From: Lachnospiraceae bacterium MD308
GTDB taxonomy: Bacteria; Bacillota; Clostridia; Lachnospirales; Lachnospiraceae
DNA length: 35,532 nt
Direction: 5' to 3'
NCBI GenBank assembly: GCA_010206225.2
Contig: VIQU02000036.1
Coordinates: 4,613 to 40,144 of the forward strand
The notes under the pieces are model-generated. The model saw nothing but the letters and a program-made list of their open reading frames with translations. It had not been told where the DNA came from and did not search any database. A program made the translations under genes and the position numbers. Shown here piece by piece: positions 1 through 6,356 of this stretch. The stretch's first letter is position 1, and every line of letters starts with the position of its first letter.

Positions 1-271
1 GGGCAGCCCAGTCGGTGATGGAATCCACCTTAAAATCAATAGACAGCAGATAGGAACGGTGCATACAGGAAGGAGTTCTGGGTTTAGGACCAAAGACGGA
101 ATATTTGCTGCGGAGCAGTTCATCTGTATAAGTCAGGTCAAGAGTCCAGAATCGTTCCATAATATCCCGGGTAGAAGAGGGAAAAGAGGAAGGGTCAGGA
201 TAATATTTACGGAGATTTTCAATAACAAAGTTTTGATAGGCGGAATGACCGCCAGAATTAACAGGTAACAT
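1..271 (-). CDS. IS transposase, N-terminal part (cut by window edge)
   Basis: The minus strand is open from an ATG at 271 to the left edge, giving about 90 residues beginning MLPVNSGGHSAYQNF, with a GGAGG about 7 bases before the start. The sequence (aromatic-rich, with FWTLDLTYTDELL and SYLLSIDFKVDSITDWAA) resembles the amino end of a transposase family that is common in Clostridia; I recognise the style but cannot assign an IS family from this fragment. The catalytic part lies outside the window. The gene points away from the amidohydrolase operon. It is taken as host-genome content unrelated to the prophage. An alternative is an uncharacterised repeated host protein. Confidence 0.55.
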   Translation of the reverse strand, partial: MLPVNSGGHSAYQNFVIENLRKYYPDPSSFPSSTRDIMERFWTLDLTYTDELLRSKYSVFGPKPRTPSCMHRSYLLSIDFKVDSITDWAA

Positions 272-310
272 AAAATCGCCTCCAATCGAAAAATATGTCT
301 TATAAAAAAG

Positions 311-323
311 GGCGCGAAGCGCC
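311..323. terminator. Bidirectional hairpin terminator between IS and amidohydrolase
   Basis: GGCGC-GAA-GCGCC forms a tight 5-bp GC stem with a 3-base loop. A run of five T follows on the plus strand (327-331) and a run of six T follows on the minus strand (complement of 304-309), so it can stop transcription from either side. It lies upstream of two divergent genes, so it most likely shields the IS from outside transcription. Confidence 0.45.
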
Positions 324-454
324 GCATTTTTCGATGGATTTGTCAAGTGTTTTTGGCAAAAAAGTGGGGGATTTTAATAAAAAAGGAATCTGAAAGCCTG
401 ATATTTACTGGATTAAAGATTCCGAGAGATTATTGTATAAAAAAGGAGGAGAAA

Positions 455-2104
455 ATGATTTTTGATTATTCTTACATTGACAAAGCGTTTATTAATGGGC
501 GCATCATTACAGTAAACGCTCGAGATGATATCTGTGAGGCAGTTGGAATTAAGAAAAATAAAATTGTATTTATTGGTTCAAATGAAGAAATAAAAAGCCT
601 GATAGATGAGAACACGGAGATTATAGATTTAAAAGGCCGGGCCATGACTCCGGGATTCATTGATAGTCATTATCATCCCATTTTATCCGGCTTTATGAAT
701 GGAGCAATTTTCGATGCCACATATCCGAAATGCAAAAGCATTGAAGATATAAAAGAACTAGTGAGAGAGAGAGCAAAAGTGACCCCGAAAGGTGACTGGA
801 TTAAACTGTGGGGATATGACAATAATAAGCTGGTAGAAAAACGTCATGTTACATTGGAAGATTTGGATGCTGCGGCTCCGGACCATCCTGTGCAGTGTAT
901 GCGAACATGTGGACATGTGTGCATATATAATACGCTGGGATTAGCAGCTGGAGATATTAAAATGCCAGAAGACATCAAAAGATTTGGCGAGGGCGAGATA
1001 GAGGTTGTTGATGGGAAATTTACTGGATTAACAAGAGATTTGAGCGCATTTTATTTGTGGAGTAAGGTAAAATATACAGATGAAGAACTTAGAGAAGCGA
1101 TTGAACGTGCGAATAAAGTGTGCCTAGAAGGCGGAATCACTTCTGTACATGATTGCGGCGAATGTGATGCACCGGCATACAGTATGATGTTTAAAGCAGC
1201 TAGAAATGGATGGTTTAAACCAAGACAGTTTATGATGCTTCACAGCATTTTCGGAAAACCTTTTTCAAAAGAGGATAACGAGCACTTTTTGAATCTTGGA
1301 TTTCATACCGGACTGGGGAATCAACGGTTTAGAATCGGAAGTTGTAAGTTCATGGTAGATGGAGGAAGCAGTGGACCCACCATGGCAACAAGAGAACCTT
1401 ACTCTCATAATCCTGACCTCCCAAGAATTTTATCATGGGAGCGAGAAGAGGTTGCCAGCTATATCGACTATATTAATAAACATGACTGTCAAGCTACGGC
1501 ACACGCAGAGGGTGATCTTGCAGTTGAATTTATGGTAGAGGGATATGAGAAAGCATTGAAAAATTACTACCGAAAACCAGAAGAACACAGGCATAGAATT
1601 GAGCATTGCGTAATTGTGGACGATGATCTGATACAAAGAATGAAAATAATGGGAATTATTCCTGTTGCTAATACTCATTTTATCCCCTTAAATGGTAGTG
1701 ATTATCATCGTTATTTCGGAGAACGTATTAACTATTTATTTGCATTAAGAAGCTTTATAGATGCCGGTTTAAAGCCAGCAATTGGATGTGATGCTCCGAC
1801 AGCAATGTGTGATGCAATAGCAGGATTGGACGGAGCTGTTAATCGTATAGACAGGGGAACTGGTGAAATATGCGGACCAGAACAGAGAATTTCCATGTTG
1901 GAAGCTATTCGATGTTATACTATAAATGGTGCATATGCTAGCTTTGAAGATGATATCAAAGGAAGCATTGAGATAGGAAAACTAGCCGATTTTACAGTAT
2001 TTTCAGATGATATTTTAGCAATTGATCCGGTAGATATCGTAAAAACAAAGGTTGATTACACTATTATTGATGGTGAGATTTGTTATAAGCGAGGTGAAAA
2101 CTAA
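455..2104 (+). CDS. Metal-dependent amidohydrolase, Amidohydro_3 / YtcJ-like
   Basis: A 549-residue cytoplasmic hydrolase of the amidohydrolase superfamily. The start at 455 is chosen because AAAAGGAGG ends 5 bases before it; the frame is open further upstream without such a site. Visible features are the N-terminal beta-sandwich strand (FINGRIITVNA), the metal-binding HxH in GFIDSHYHP (H72, H74), later histidines in HAEGD and HRIEH, and a C-terminal Asp in GCDAPTAMCDA. The length is typical for YtcJ-type members. Substrates of this family are usually unknown amides or cyclic ureides. The gene overlaps the next one by a single base (TAATG) and sits in front of a YhdT/PanF-like transporter pair, so the enzyme probably acts on the imported compound. 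The specific substrate cannot be read from the sequence. Confidence 0.85.
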   Translation: MIFDYSYIDKAFINGRIITVNARDDICEAVGIKKNKIVFIGSNEEIKSLIDENTEIIDLKGRAMTPGFIDSHYHPILSGFMNGAIFDATYPKCKSIEDIKELVRERAKVTPKGDWIKLWGYDNNKLVEKRHVTLEDLDAAAPDHPVQCMRTCGHVCIYNTLGLAAGDIKMPEDIKRFGEGEIEVVDGKFTGLTRDLSAFYLWSKVKYTDEELREAIERANKVCLEGGITSVHDCGECDAPAYSMMFKAARNGWFKPRQFMMLHSIFGKPFSKEDNEHFLNLGFHTGLGNQRFRIGSCKFMVDGGSSGPTMATREPYSHNPDLPRILSWEREEVASYIDYINKHDCQATAHAEGDLAVEFMVEGYEKALKNYYRKPEEHRHRIEHCVIVDDDLIQRMKIMGIIPVANTHFIPLNGSDYHRYFGERINYLFALRSFIDAGLKPAIGCDAPTAMCDAIAGLDGAVNRIDRGTGEICGPEQRISMLEAIRCYTINGAYASFEDDIKGSIEIGKLADFTVFSDDILAIDPVDIVKTKVDYTIIDGEICYKRGEN

Positions 2105-2400
2105 TGGAAAATAAAAAAGAAAAGGAAGAGCTCAGTTATAAAGAAAAGTTTATTCAGATAAATAAAGAGGCTAAAGCAACCTGGATTGTGGGCGCAATTG
2201 CATTTATCGTTTGGCTGGCAGGGGGCTTTGGTGTGTATTTGTTAGTTGGAAACAGCTGGACAATATTAGGAATGCCCGCATGGTTTATTTTAGGAAGTTT
2301 TGGCTGTTGGTTTGCAGGAATTATAGGAGTTGTGTATTTGTTGAAATTTGTATTTAAAGATTTTGACTTGGAAAGTGATGAGGAGGATACAAATGAGTGA
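2104..2400 (+). CDS. yhdT: YhdT-like (DUF997) small membrane protein
   Basis: A 98-residue protein with a charged cytoplasmic N-terminus and two hydrophobic spans, roughly residues 27-48 and 55-80. The pattern ATWIVGAIAFIVWLAGGFGVY and a C-terminal acidic tail match the YhdT/DUF997 family, which is found next to PanF symporters and is thought to be their small partner. The start overlaps the stop of the amidohydrolase (TAATG) and the stop overlaps the symporter start by 8 bases, so all three should be translated as a coupled unit in the membrane transport operon. Confidence 0.7.
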   Translation: MENKKEKEELSYKEKFIQINKEAKATWIVGAIAFIVWLAGGFGVYLLVGNSWTILGMPAWFILGSFGCWFAGIIGVVYLLKFVFKDFDLESDEEDTNE

Positions 2401-3886
2401 TTCGGTATTAAGGCTGATTCCAGTAATTGTCTTTTTTGCAGGAGTTATGGGAGTTGGAATATATGTACAGAGAAGATCTGCTGACGCTAAGGCGCAAAAT
2501 TTTTCAAAGGAATACTTTATCGGCGGAAGAAGTCTAGGTGGTTTTGTATTAGCAATGACATTGGTAGCGACTTATGGCTCTGTTAGTTCCTTTTTGAGTG
2601 GAGCTGGAAAAGCTTGGGAGACTGGATTTGGATGGGTATACTATGCTACTTCTAATGTTGTTGCAGCATTTCTGATTCTGGGAGTGCTTGGTAAGAAGAT
2701 GGCAGTTATAGGGCGTAAGACAGATTCCGTAACAGTAATTGACGTATTGAGGGCAAGATATAATTCTAACGGATTGTCCTATATTTGTACGGTTGCTATT
2801 TTGATATTTTTCACTACTCAGATGGTGAGCCAGTTTATTGGAGGTGCGCAACTTTTTGCAGCATGCACAGGATTTGACTATACTATTGGCCTGCTGATTT
2901 TTGCAACTGTGGTTGTAATATATACGACTATTGGAGGATTTACAGCAGTTGCTATTACAGATACTGCCTGTGCCATTGTCATGGTTATAGGAACGATTCT
3001 TCTCGGAATTGCAGTAATTCAAAGAGGGGGAGGATTGGAGGCTATTATGGAAAGCATTACTGCTCAGTCTGCTCAGGCAGTAGTTACGGGAGAAGGGATT
3101 GATCTTCTGGATCCAAGAGCCAGTGGTCAGATTCCATTCCAGCTTTATCTGTCACAGTGGCTTTTGTGTGGATTTACCACAATTGGACTTCCGCAGTCAC
3201 AAGTAAGATGTCTGGGGTACAGAGACACGAAATCTGTACATAAAGCAATGATTTATGGAACAGTGGTTGTAGGAATTATGATGATAGGTATACATCTTAT
3301 TGGTATATGGTCCAGAGGCCTCTTTACGGCCATAGATGGATCTACAGATACCGTTATTCCTGTTGTAATTGTAAATTATATGCTTCCTATTCTTGGAGGT
3401 GTAGCGATTATAGGGCCTTTGGCAGCAGCCATGTCTACCGTATCTTCTCTGCTTATTGCAGGATCCTCTGCAATCGTAAAAGACATGTACTTGCATTATA
3501 AAGCAGAAAAAAAGGAAGAACCGAATCAGAAACTGGTAGCTAAGATTTCTTTTGCAGTAACGGCAATTATGGGCATTTTAGCTGTTGTTATTGCAGTTAA
3601 TCCTCCGGATTTGATTGTATGGATTAATATGTTTGCTTTTGGTGGTTTACAAACAGTGTTCTTTTGGACAATGCTTTTTGGCCTGTTTTGGAAGACGGCT
3701 AACAAAGTGGGGGCAATAGCCAGTGTAATCGGTGGCTTAAGCTCTTATTGTATTACGATGGCATTAAATATTTCCATCGGATCTTTCCACAATATTATTA
3801 TCGGATTAGTAGTTGCTCTTGTCTGCTTTATTATTGGAAATAAATTTGGAGCTCCTATCGATGATAAATGTAGACTACCAAAATAA
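2393..3886 (+). CDS. panF: PanF-like sodium:solute symporter (SSF family)
   Basis: A 497-residue polytopic membrane protein with about 13 hydrophobic segments. It aligns by eye with E. coli PanF across its length: EYFIGGRSLGGFVLAMTL near the N-terminus, the SSF core, GLPQSQVRCLGYRDTK in the middle (PanF has GLPHTAVRCISYKDSK) and NPPDLIVWINMFAFGGLQ near the end. The family couples sodium influx to uptake of pantothenate or other organic acids. The start at 2393 has AGGAGG 7 bases upstream; an in-frame ATG 45 bases earlier lies inside yhdT and lacks a ribosome site. Pairing with an amidohydrolase instead of coenzyme A genes suggests the substrate may not be pantothenate. Confidence 0.8.
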   Translation: MSDSVLRLIPVIVFFAGVMGVGIYVQRRSADAKAQNFSKEYFIGGRSLGGFVLAMTLVATYGSVSSFLSGAGKAWETGFGWVYYATSNVVAAFLILGVLGKKMAVIGRKTDSVTVIDVLRARYNSNGLSYICTVAILIFFTTQMVSQFIGGAQLFAACTGFDYTIGLLIFATVVVIYTTIGGFTAVAITDTACAIVMVIGTILLGIAVIQRGGGLEAIMESITAQSAQAVVTGEGIDLLDPRASGQIPFQLYLSQWLLCGFTTIGLPQSQVRCLGYRDTKSVHKAMIYGTVVVGIMMIGIHLIGIWSRGLFTAIDGSTDTVIPVVIVNYMLPILGGVAIIGPLAAAMSTVSSLLIAGSSAIVKDMYLHYKAEKKEEPNQKLVAKISFAVTAIMGILAVVIAVNPPDLIVWINMFAFGGLQTVFFWTMLFGLFWKTANKVGAIASVIGGLSSYCITMALNISIGSFHNIIIGLVVALVCFIIGNKFGAPIDDKCRLPK

Positions 3887-4160
3887 ATGACAAATATCGA
3901 GAGTCAACTAGATGATCTGAGAGTATCCGGGAAATGACGGGAAACCACGATAAATAAAGGGATTCGGCGATTTACTGTATAAAAAATTGTCAAATATTTT
4001 GAGAAAAAAATGCATTTTTAGGGTTGCAGAACGAGAAACGAAGCTGAAAGAGGAAGAAATGCCGTAAAATCAAGGGTTTCGGGAAATATTTAAAGAAAAT
4101 TAAATTATGGTATGCTCGTCATCAGTGAGTAGTAGCCAAATAATAAATTGATAAGACTAA

Positions 4161-4245
4161 AGCGTTATAACGTGATGTTATAGCGTTATTTTTTTGCAAA
4201 GAAATCTGAAAAAACTTAGTGTTTACAAGCGTTACAATGCGTTAT
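4161..4245 (+). repeat. GCGTTAT-type direct repeats at the prophage left end
   Basis: Four direct copies of an 8-mer (A/T)GCGTTA(T/C) lie at 4161-4168, 4182-4189, 4228-4235 and 4238-4245. The first pair is 21 bases apart and the second pair 10, that is close to two and one helical turns. Placed between host DNA and the repressor, they are candidates for transposase-binding end sites (equivalent to Mu L1-L3) or for another phage DNA-binding protein. A near copy of the 4161-4189 block occurs in inverted orientation at 19841-19868. Confidence 0.5.
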
Positions 4246-4324
4246 GAATTTATGATGATAAAAAGTTTTGGTAAAATAAATGGCCGCTTTTTGATAATAT
4301 GCAAAGAGTCGTTTTGGATCATGT

Positions 4325-4396
4325 AAAAAATTGTGACGTATTGGCTTAACCATGCGGTTTAAGGAGTTTTTTTATAAAAAAAGCAATACGTCACAA
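4325..4396 (-). terminator. Large branched terminator of the repressor transcript
   Basis: A perfect 13-bp inverted repeat (TTGTGACGTATTG at 4331-4343 and its complement at 4384-4396) encloses two smaller hairpins: CTTAACC-ATGC-GGTTTAAG (one bulged base) and the 16-base palindrome TTTTTTTATAAAAAAA (4367-4382). Reading leftward, the outer stem is followed directly by six T (complement of 4325-4330), so it fits a rho-independent terminator for the repressor gene. The three-way shape is unusual for a plain terminator. Confidence 0.6.
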
Positions 4397-4430
4397 AATG
4401 ATTAATTAAATAATCAAAATAGGTAAAAAA

Positions 4431-4829
4431 TTATGCCGAAATATTTGTGTTATCGGTAGTCTGAGAATAAGATGATTTTCGTGTTTTTCCTTTTGCCCTT
4501 TGCAGCTTTATGTTTGCAATATCTAATAGTTCTTCCTGATCTGATAAAGGTAGCTCAGTGAAAAGATCCAACAACTCGATTTCACGAGCAGATAGTGCTG
4601 TTTTGACTGACTCGGAATTTGGAGTTTCTCCAAATAAAATCCAATCTACTGAACAATTAAATAATTTAGATAATTTAAGTAATGTGGGTGTTGAAGGAAG
4701 AGATTTACCATTTTCCAATTCAGACAAGTGTCCAGTGCGTATACCTACCAGTGCATTTACATTATTAGGTGTTAGTCCAAGTTCATTTCTTTTTTCTCTT
4801 ATTCTTGTTCCAATCATATCTGTATTCAT
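4431..4829 (-). CDS. XRE-family phage repressor
   Basis: A 132-residue protein with an N-terminal helix-turn-helix of the lambda Cro/CI (XRE) type, residues about 5-65: IGTRIREKRNELGLTPNNV...GIRTGHLSELENGKSLPSTPTLLKLSKLF. The C-terminal half is helical and charged and contains no LexA-like peptidase motif, so removal of the repressor may not be by RecA-driven self-cleavage. GGAGG lies 5 bases before the ATG. It is the only leftward gene of the prophage in this window, apart from the silent fibre cassette, and faces the early operon across overlapping promoters and inverted repeats, the position of the Mu c repressor. It is inferred to keep transposition genes off and to control its own synthesis. 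Confidence 0.82.
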   Translation of the reverse strand: MNTDMIGTRIREKRNELGLTPNNVNALVGIRTGHLSELENGKSLPSTPTLLKLSKLFNCSVDWILFGETPNSESVKTALSAREIELLDLFTELPLSDQEELLDIANIKLQRAKGKTRKSSYSQTTDNTNISA

Positions 4830-4843
4830 GCGACCTCCAGTCC

Positions 4844-4910
4844 TTTTAACTCGAAAAAAATAGATTATATCGTAATTTCTAGTTGACTAGCTACAAGTTA
4901 CGAGTTAAAA
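4844..4910. promoter_or_regulatory. Candidate repressor operators (inverted repeats)
   Basis: TTTTAACTCG (4844-4853) is repeated in perfect inversion as CGAGTTAAAA (4901-4910). The right arm overlaps the early -10 box and the left arm falls in the repressor leader. Between them is the palindrome CTAGT-TG-ACTAG (4879-4890), which covers the early -35 box. This arrangement would let one dimeric repressor block early transcription and its own gene. Which of the two motifs the repressor binds is not decided by the sequence. Confidence 0.5.
4864..4869 (-). promoter_or_regulatory. Repressor promoter -10 box
   Basis: The minus strand reads TATAAT at 4869-4864, about 35 bases before the repressor start. 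No good -35 is seen at 17 bases; the nearest, TTGTAG, is 21 bases away. The promoter may therefore be weak or need an activator. Confidence 0.4.
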
Positions 4911-4911
4911 T
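4883..4911 (+). promoter_or_regulatory. Early rightward promoter
   Basis: TTGACT (4883-4888) and TAAAAT (4906-4911) are separated by exactly 17 bases, a near-consensus sigma70 promoter. It is directed into the early genes beginning at 5018, and both boxes lie within palindromes expected to bind the repressor. Confidence 0.7.
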
Positions 4912-5017
4912 ATATTTAGGTTAATAAAATAATCAATTTGATTTTAGCACATTCTTTAATAGAAGTGTATTGAAATTAACCTTGCTATTTTAGGTTTTAC
5001 AAGAAAGAAGGGATGAA

Positions 5018-5191
5018 TTGAAAAACGGGAAAAAACCAACCAAGAGACAGAAGCTTATCATGAAAAGTCAGGGACTGGATCCGGCGTGCTGGTTGGTAGT
5101 CAAGAATCTTGGTAGCAGCATTGAAGTGGTAAGTAAGATTGCGTTGAAGAAAGGAGGAAAGGCAAGGACTCGGATTTTAAATATTGAGTAG
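5018..5191 (+). CDS. Small early protein, DUF6906-like
   Basis: A 57-residue basic protein translated from a TTG start with AAGGG about 5 bases upstream; the nearby ATG at 5013 is followed at once by a stop. The sequence MKNGKKPTKRQKLIMKSQGL followed by DPACWLVVKNLGSSIEVV is the pattern of a small protein family frequent in Firmicutes phages (recalled as DUF6906). Its function is unknown. It is the first gene behind the early promoter. Confidence 0.6.
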   Translation: MKNGKKPTKRQKLIMKSQGLDPACWLVVKNLGSSIEVVSKIALKKGGKARTRILNIE

Positions 5192-5396
5192 GCAAGGACA
5201 AGGACATGATGAAGGCAATTGAAAAGGAGCTGCAGCAACAGCTCCCGGAATAATGAGTGGGTATTAATGTCCGATAGAACAGAACCAATCTACTAATCAG
5301 ACATGTACCACATTAATTATCTTAACACACAATGCCGAAAAATTGTAGTTTTAAAACAGGATTTTATGGAAAACAAAAATGAAAGGGACATTGAGT

Positions 5397-5528
5397 ATGA
5401 AAAGAATTGAAGAGATTAAGCGGCTACAGGCTGAAATGGATCACAGACAGCAGGTTGAGGATGAAGCAGTCAGGCTTATATCAGAATGTAGGTTTGAAGA
5501 GGCTATAAAAATCTTAGAAACTATTTAA
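5397..5528 (+). CDS. Very small charged early protein
   Basis: A 43-residue helical, strongly charged protein (MKRIEEIKRLQAEMDHRQQV...FEEAIKILETI). An AAAGGGA sequence lies about 9 bases before the ATG. No family is recognised. It follows a 205-base stretch (5192-5396) with no convincing gene and is co-directional with the other early genes. Confidence 0.45.
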   Translation: MKRIEEIKRLQAEMDHRQQVEDEAVRLISECRFEEAIKILETI

Positions 5529-5587
5529 TAATGGCAATATGAATATTGGCTGGAATACAGAAGTAAGCAAGAAAGGATAGGTGACAA

Positions 5588-5764
5588 ATGGAGATTATTT
5601 TATTTATTGCAGTAATTATCTGTGCGGCTGGCTGGTACATGAGGTACATATCATGCTTGGCACTCCTTTATTACATAGGTGAGAAAGGTTATGAATTCCC
5701 GAATGATGAAGACGTAAAAGAATGCACGGCTTATGTTACCAAACGCTTGATAAAAGGAAGGTGA
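5588..5764 (+). CDS. Small single-span membrane protein
   Basis: A 58-residue protein with a hydrophobic N-terminal segment (IILFIAVIICAAGWYM, then a second weaker stretch) and a hydrophilic acidic C-terminus. GGATAGGTGAC provides a modest ribosome site. It precedes the next gene by 5 bases. The function is unknown; such small membrane proteins are common in phage early regions, and roles in superinfection exclusion have been shown for others, but nothing here proves it. Confidence 0.5.
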   Translation: MEIILFIAVIICAAGWYMRYISCLALLYYIGEKGYEFPNDEDVKECTAYVTKRLIKGR

Positions 5765-5769
5765 GATAA

Positions 5770-6186
5770 ATGGTCAAAGTAAGGAGTAGCCAAAGTGTGG
5801 AAATTCCGATGGCAAAATTTATGAAGACAGAAGCCGGAGCAGAGCTGGAAGAGACGATCCGCTGTTGGGACAAGGCGATTGAAGAGAGGGGGAAAACGAC
5901 GCCGGGGCGCTTGTATGACGATACGGAAGGACCTGACTGGCCGGGCTTCAGGTACTGGGACAATACATGCAGAAGCTGTCAGGACAGATGGGAAGTGTTC
6001 AAGTTGATGATTCAGCAGTTTTATGGCATAGAATTTAGCTTCACACGGACAGATAAATATTTTGGCTTGTGTACGGAGGATGAAAAGCTGTGGTTGATGC
6101 GAGTAGAAAGGAAAGGTGATATTCATGGCAGGGCGGAGACAGCATCTGACCCCGCTGGGGAAAGAGATAAAGAAAAAATTGATTGA
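5770..6186 (+). CDS. Hypothetical early phage protein
   Basis: A 138-residue soluble protein. A central CRSCQDRWEVFK segment and aromatic-rich FGLCTEDEKLWLMRVER give it two spaced cysteines but no clear metal site. The last 62 bases overlap the following HTH gene in another frame, and the final 20 residues (from about GDIHGRAETASD) look like low-conservation read-on, so the ancestral stop may have been near 6115. No function is assigned. The start has a GGTGAGAT ribosome site. Confidence 0.55.
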   Translation: MVKVRSSQSVEIPMAKFMKTEAGAELEETIRCWDKAIEERGKTTPGRLYDDTEGPDWPGFRYWDNTCRSCQDRWEVFKLMIQQFYGIEFSFTRTDKYFGLCTEDEKLWLMRVERKGDIHGRAETASDPAGERDKEKID

Positions 6187-6343
6187 TAAGAATATGACTA
6201 ATGTGATGTTAGCGGCAGAACTTGGAGTAAAACCACCATACATTTCAATGATTATGACAGGGGAACGTAGTGGAGCTAAGTATATTTTGAAAATATGTAC
6301 TATCCTTGATATTGACTACCGAAAGTATGAACGAACAGCGTAG
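6125..6343 (+). CDS. Ner/Cro-like HTH DNA-binding protein
   Basis: A 72-residue protein, almost entirely one XRE helix-turn-helix (GKEIKKKLIDKNMTNVMLAA...VKPPYISMIMTGER...ILKICTILDID). The ATG at 6125 is chosen over the GTG 9 bases earlier because GAAAGG lies at good distance. In Mu the Ner protein, just upstream of the transposase, tunes early transcription and repressor synthesis; the same place and size suggest the same role here. It is 13 bases from the transposase gene and so co-expressed with it. Confidence 0.7.
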   Translation: MAGRRQHLTPLGKEIKKKLIDKNMTNVMLAAELGVKPPYISMIMTGERSGAKYILKICTILDIDYRKYERTA

Positions 6344-6356
6344 GGAGGGAGAGAAA

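Larger units (their letters stand above)
3887..4430. other. Host/prophage junction region without protein genes
   Basis: No convincing gene is seen in these 544 bases. The left half (3887 to about 4130) is AT-rich sequence after the symporter and is probably host DNA; it contains no obvious terminator for the operon. From about 4150 the region carries GCGTTAT-type repeats (4161-4245), then the branched terminator of the repressor (4325-4396). In Mu, the left end lies a few hundred bases beyond the 3' end of the repressor, so the prophage boundary is inferred to be between about 4130 and 4230. TG dinucleotides that could be the terminal bases occur at 4149 and 4220, but the exact end cannot be fixed without the right end. 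Confidence 0.5.

Noticed and set aside
59-268. 69-residue plus-strand frame at the left edge
   Set aside because: Opposite strand of the transposase N-terminus, which has a good start and ribosome site.
2549-3022. 157-residue minus-strand frame rich in Cys, Asn and Ser
   Set aside because: Antisense of the symporter gene; composition is that of reversed membrane-protein codons.
5206-5253. 15-codon frame MMKAIEKELQQQLPE
   Set aside because: Too short and without clear ribosome site; possibly a leader peptide, but not supportable alone.
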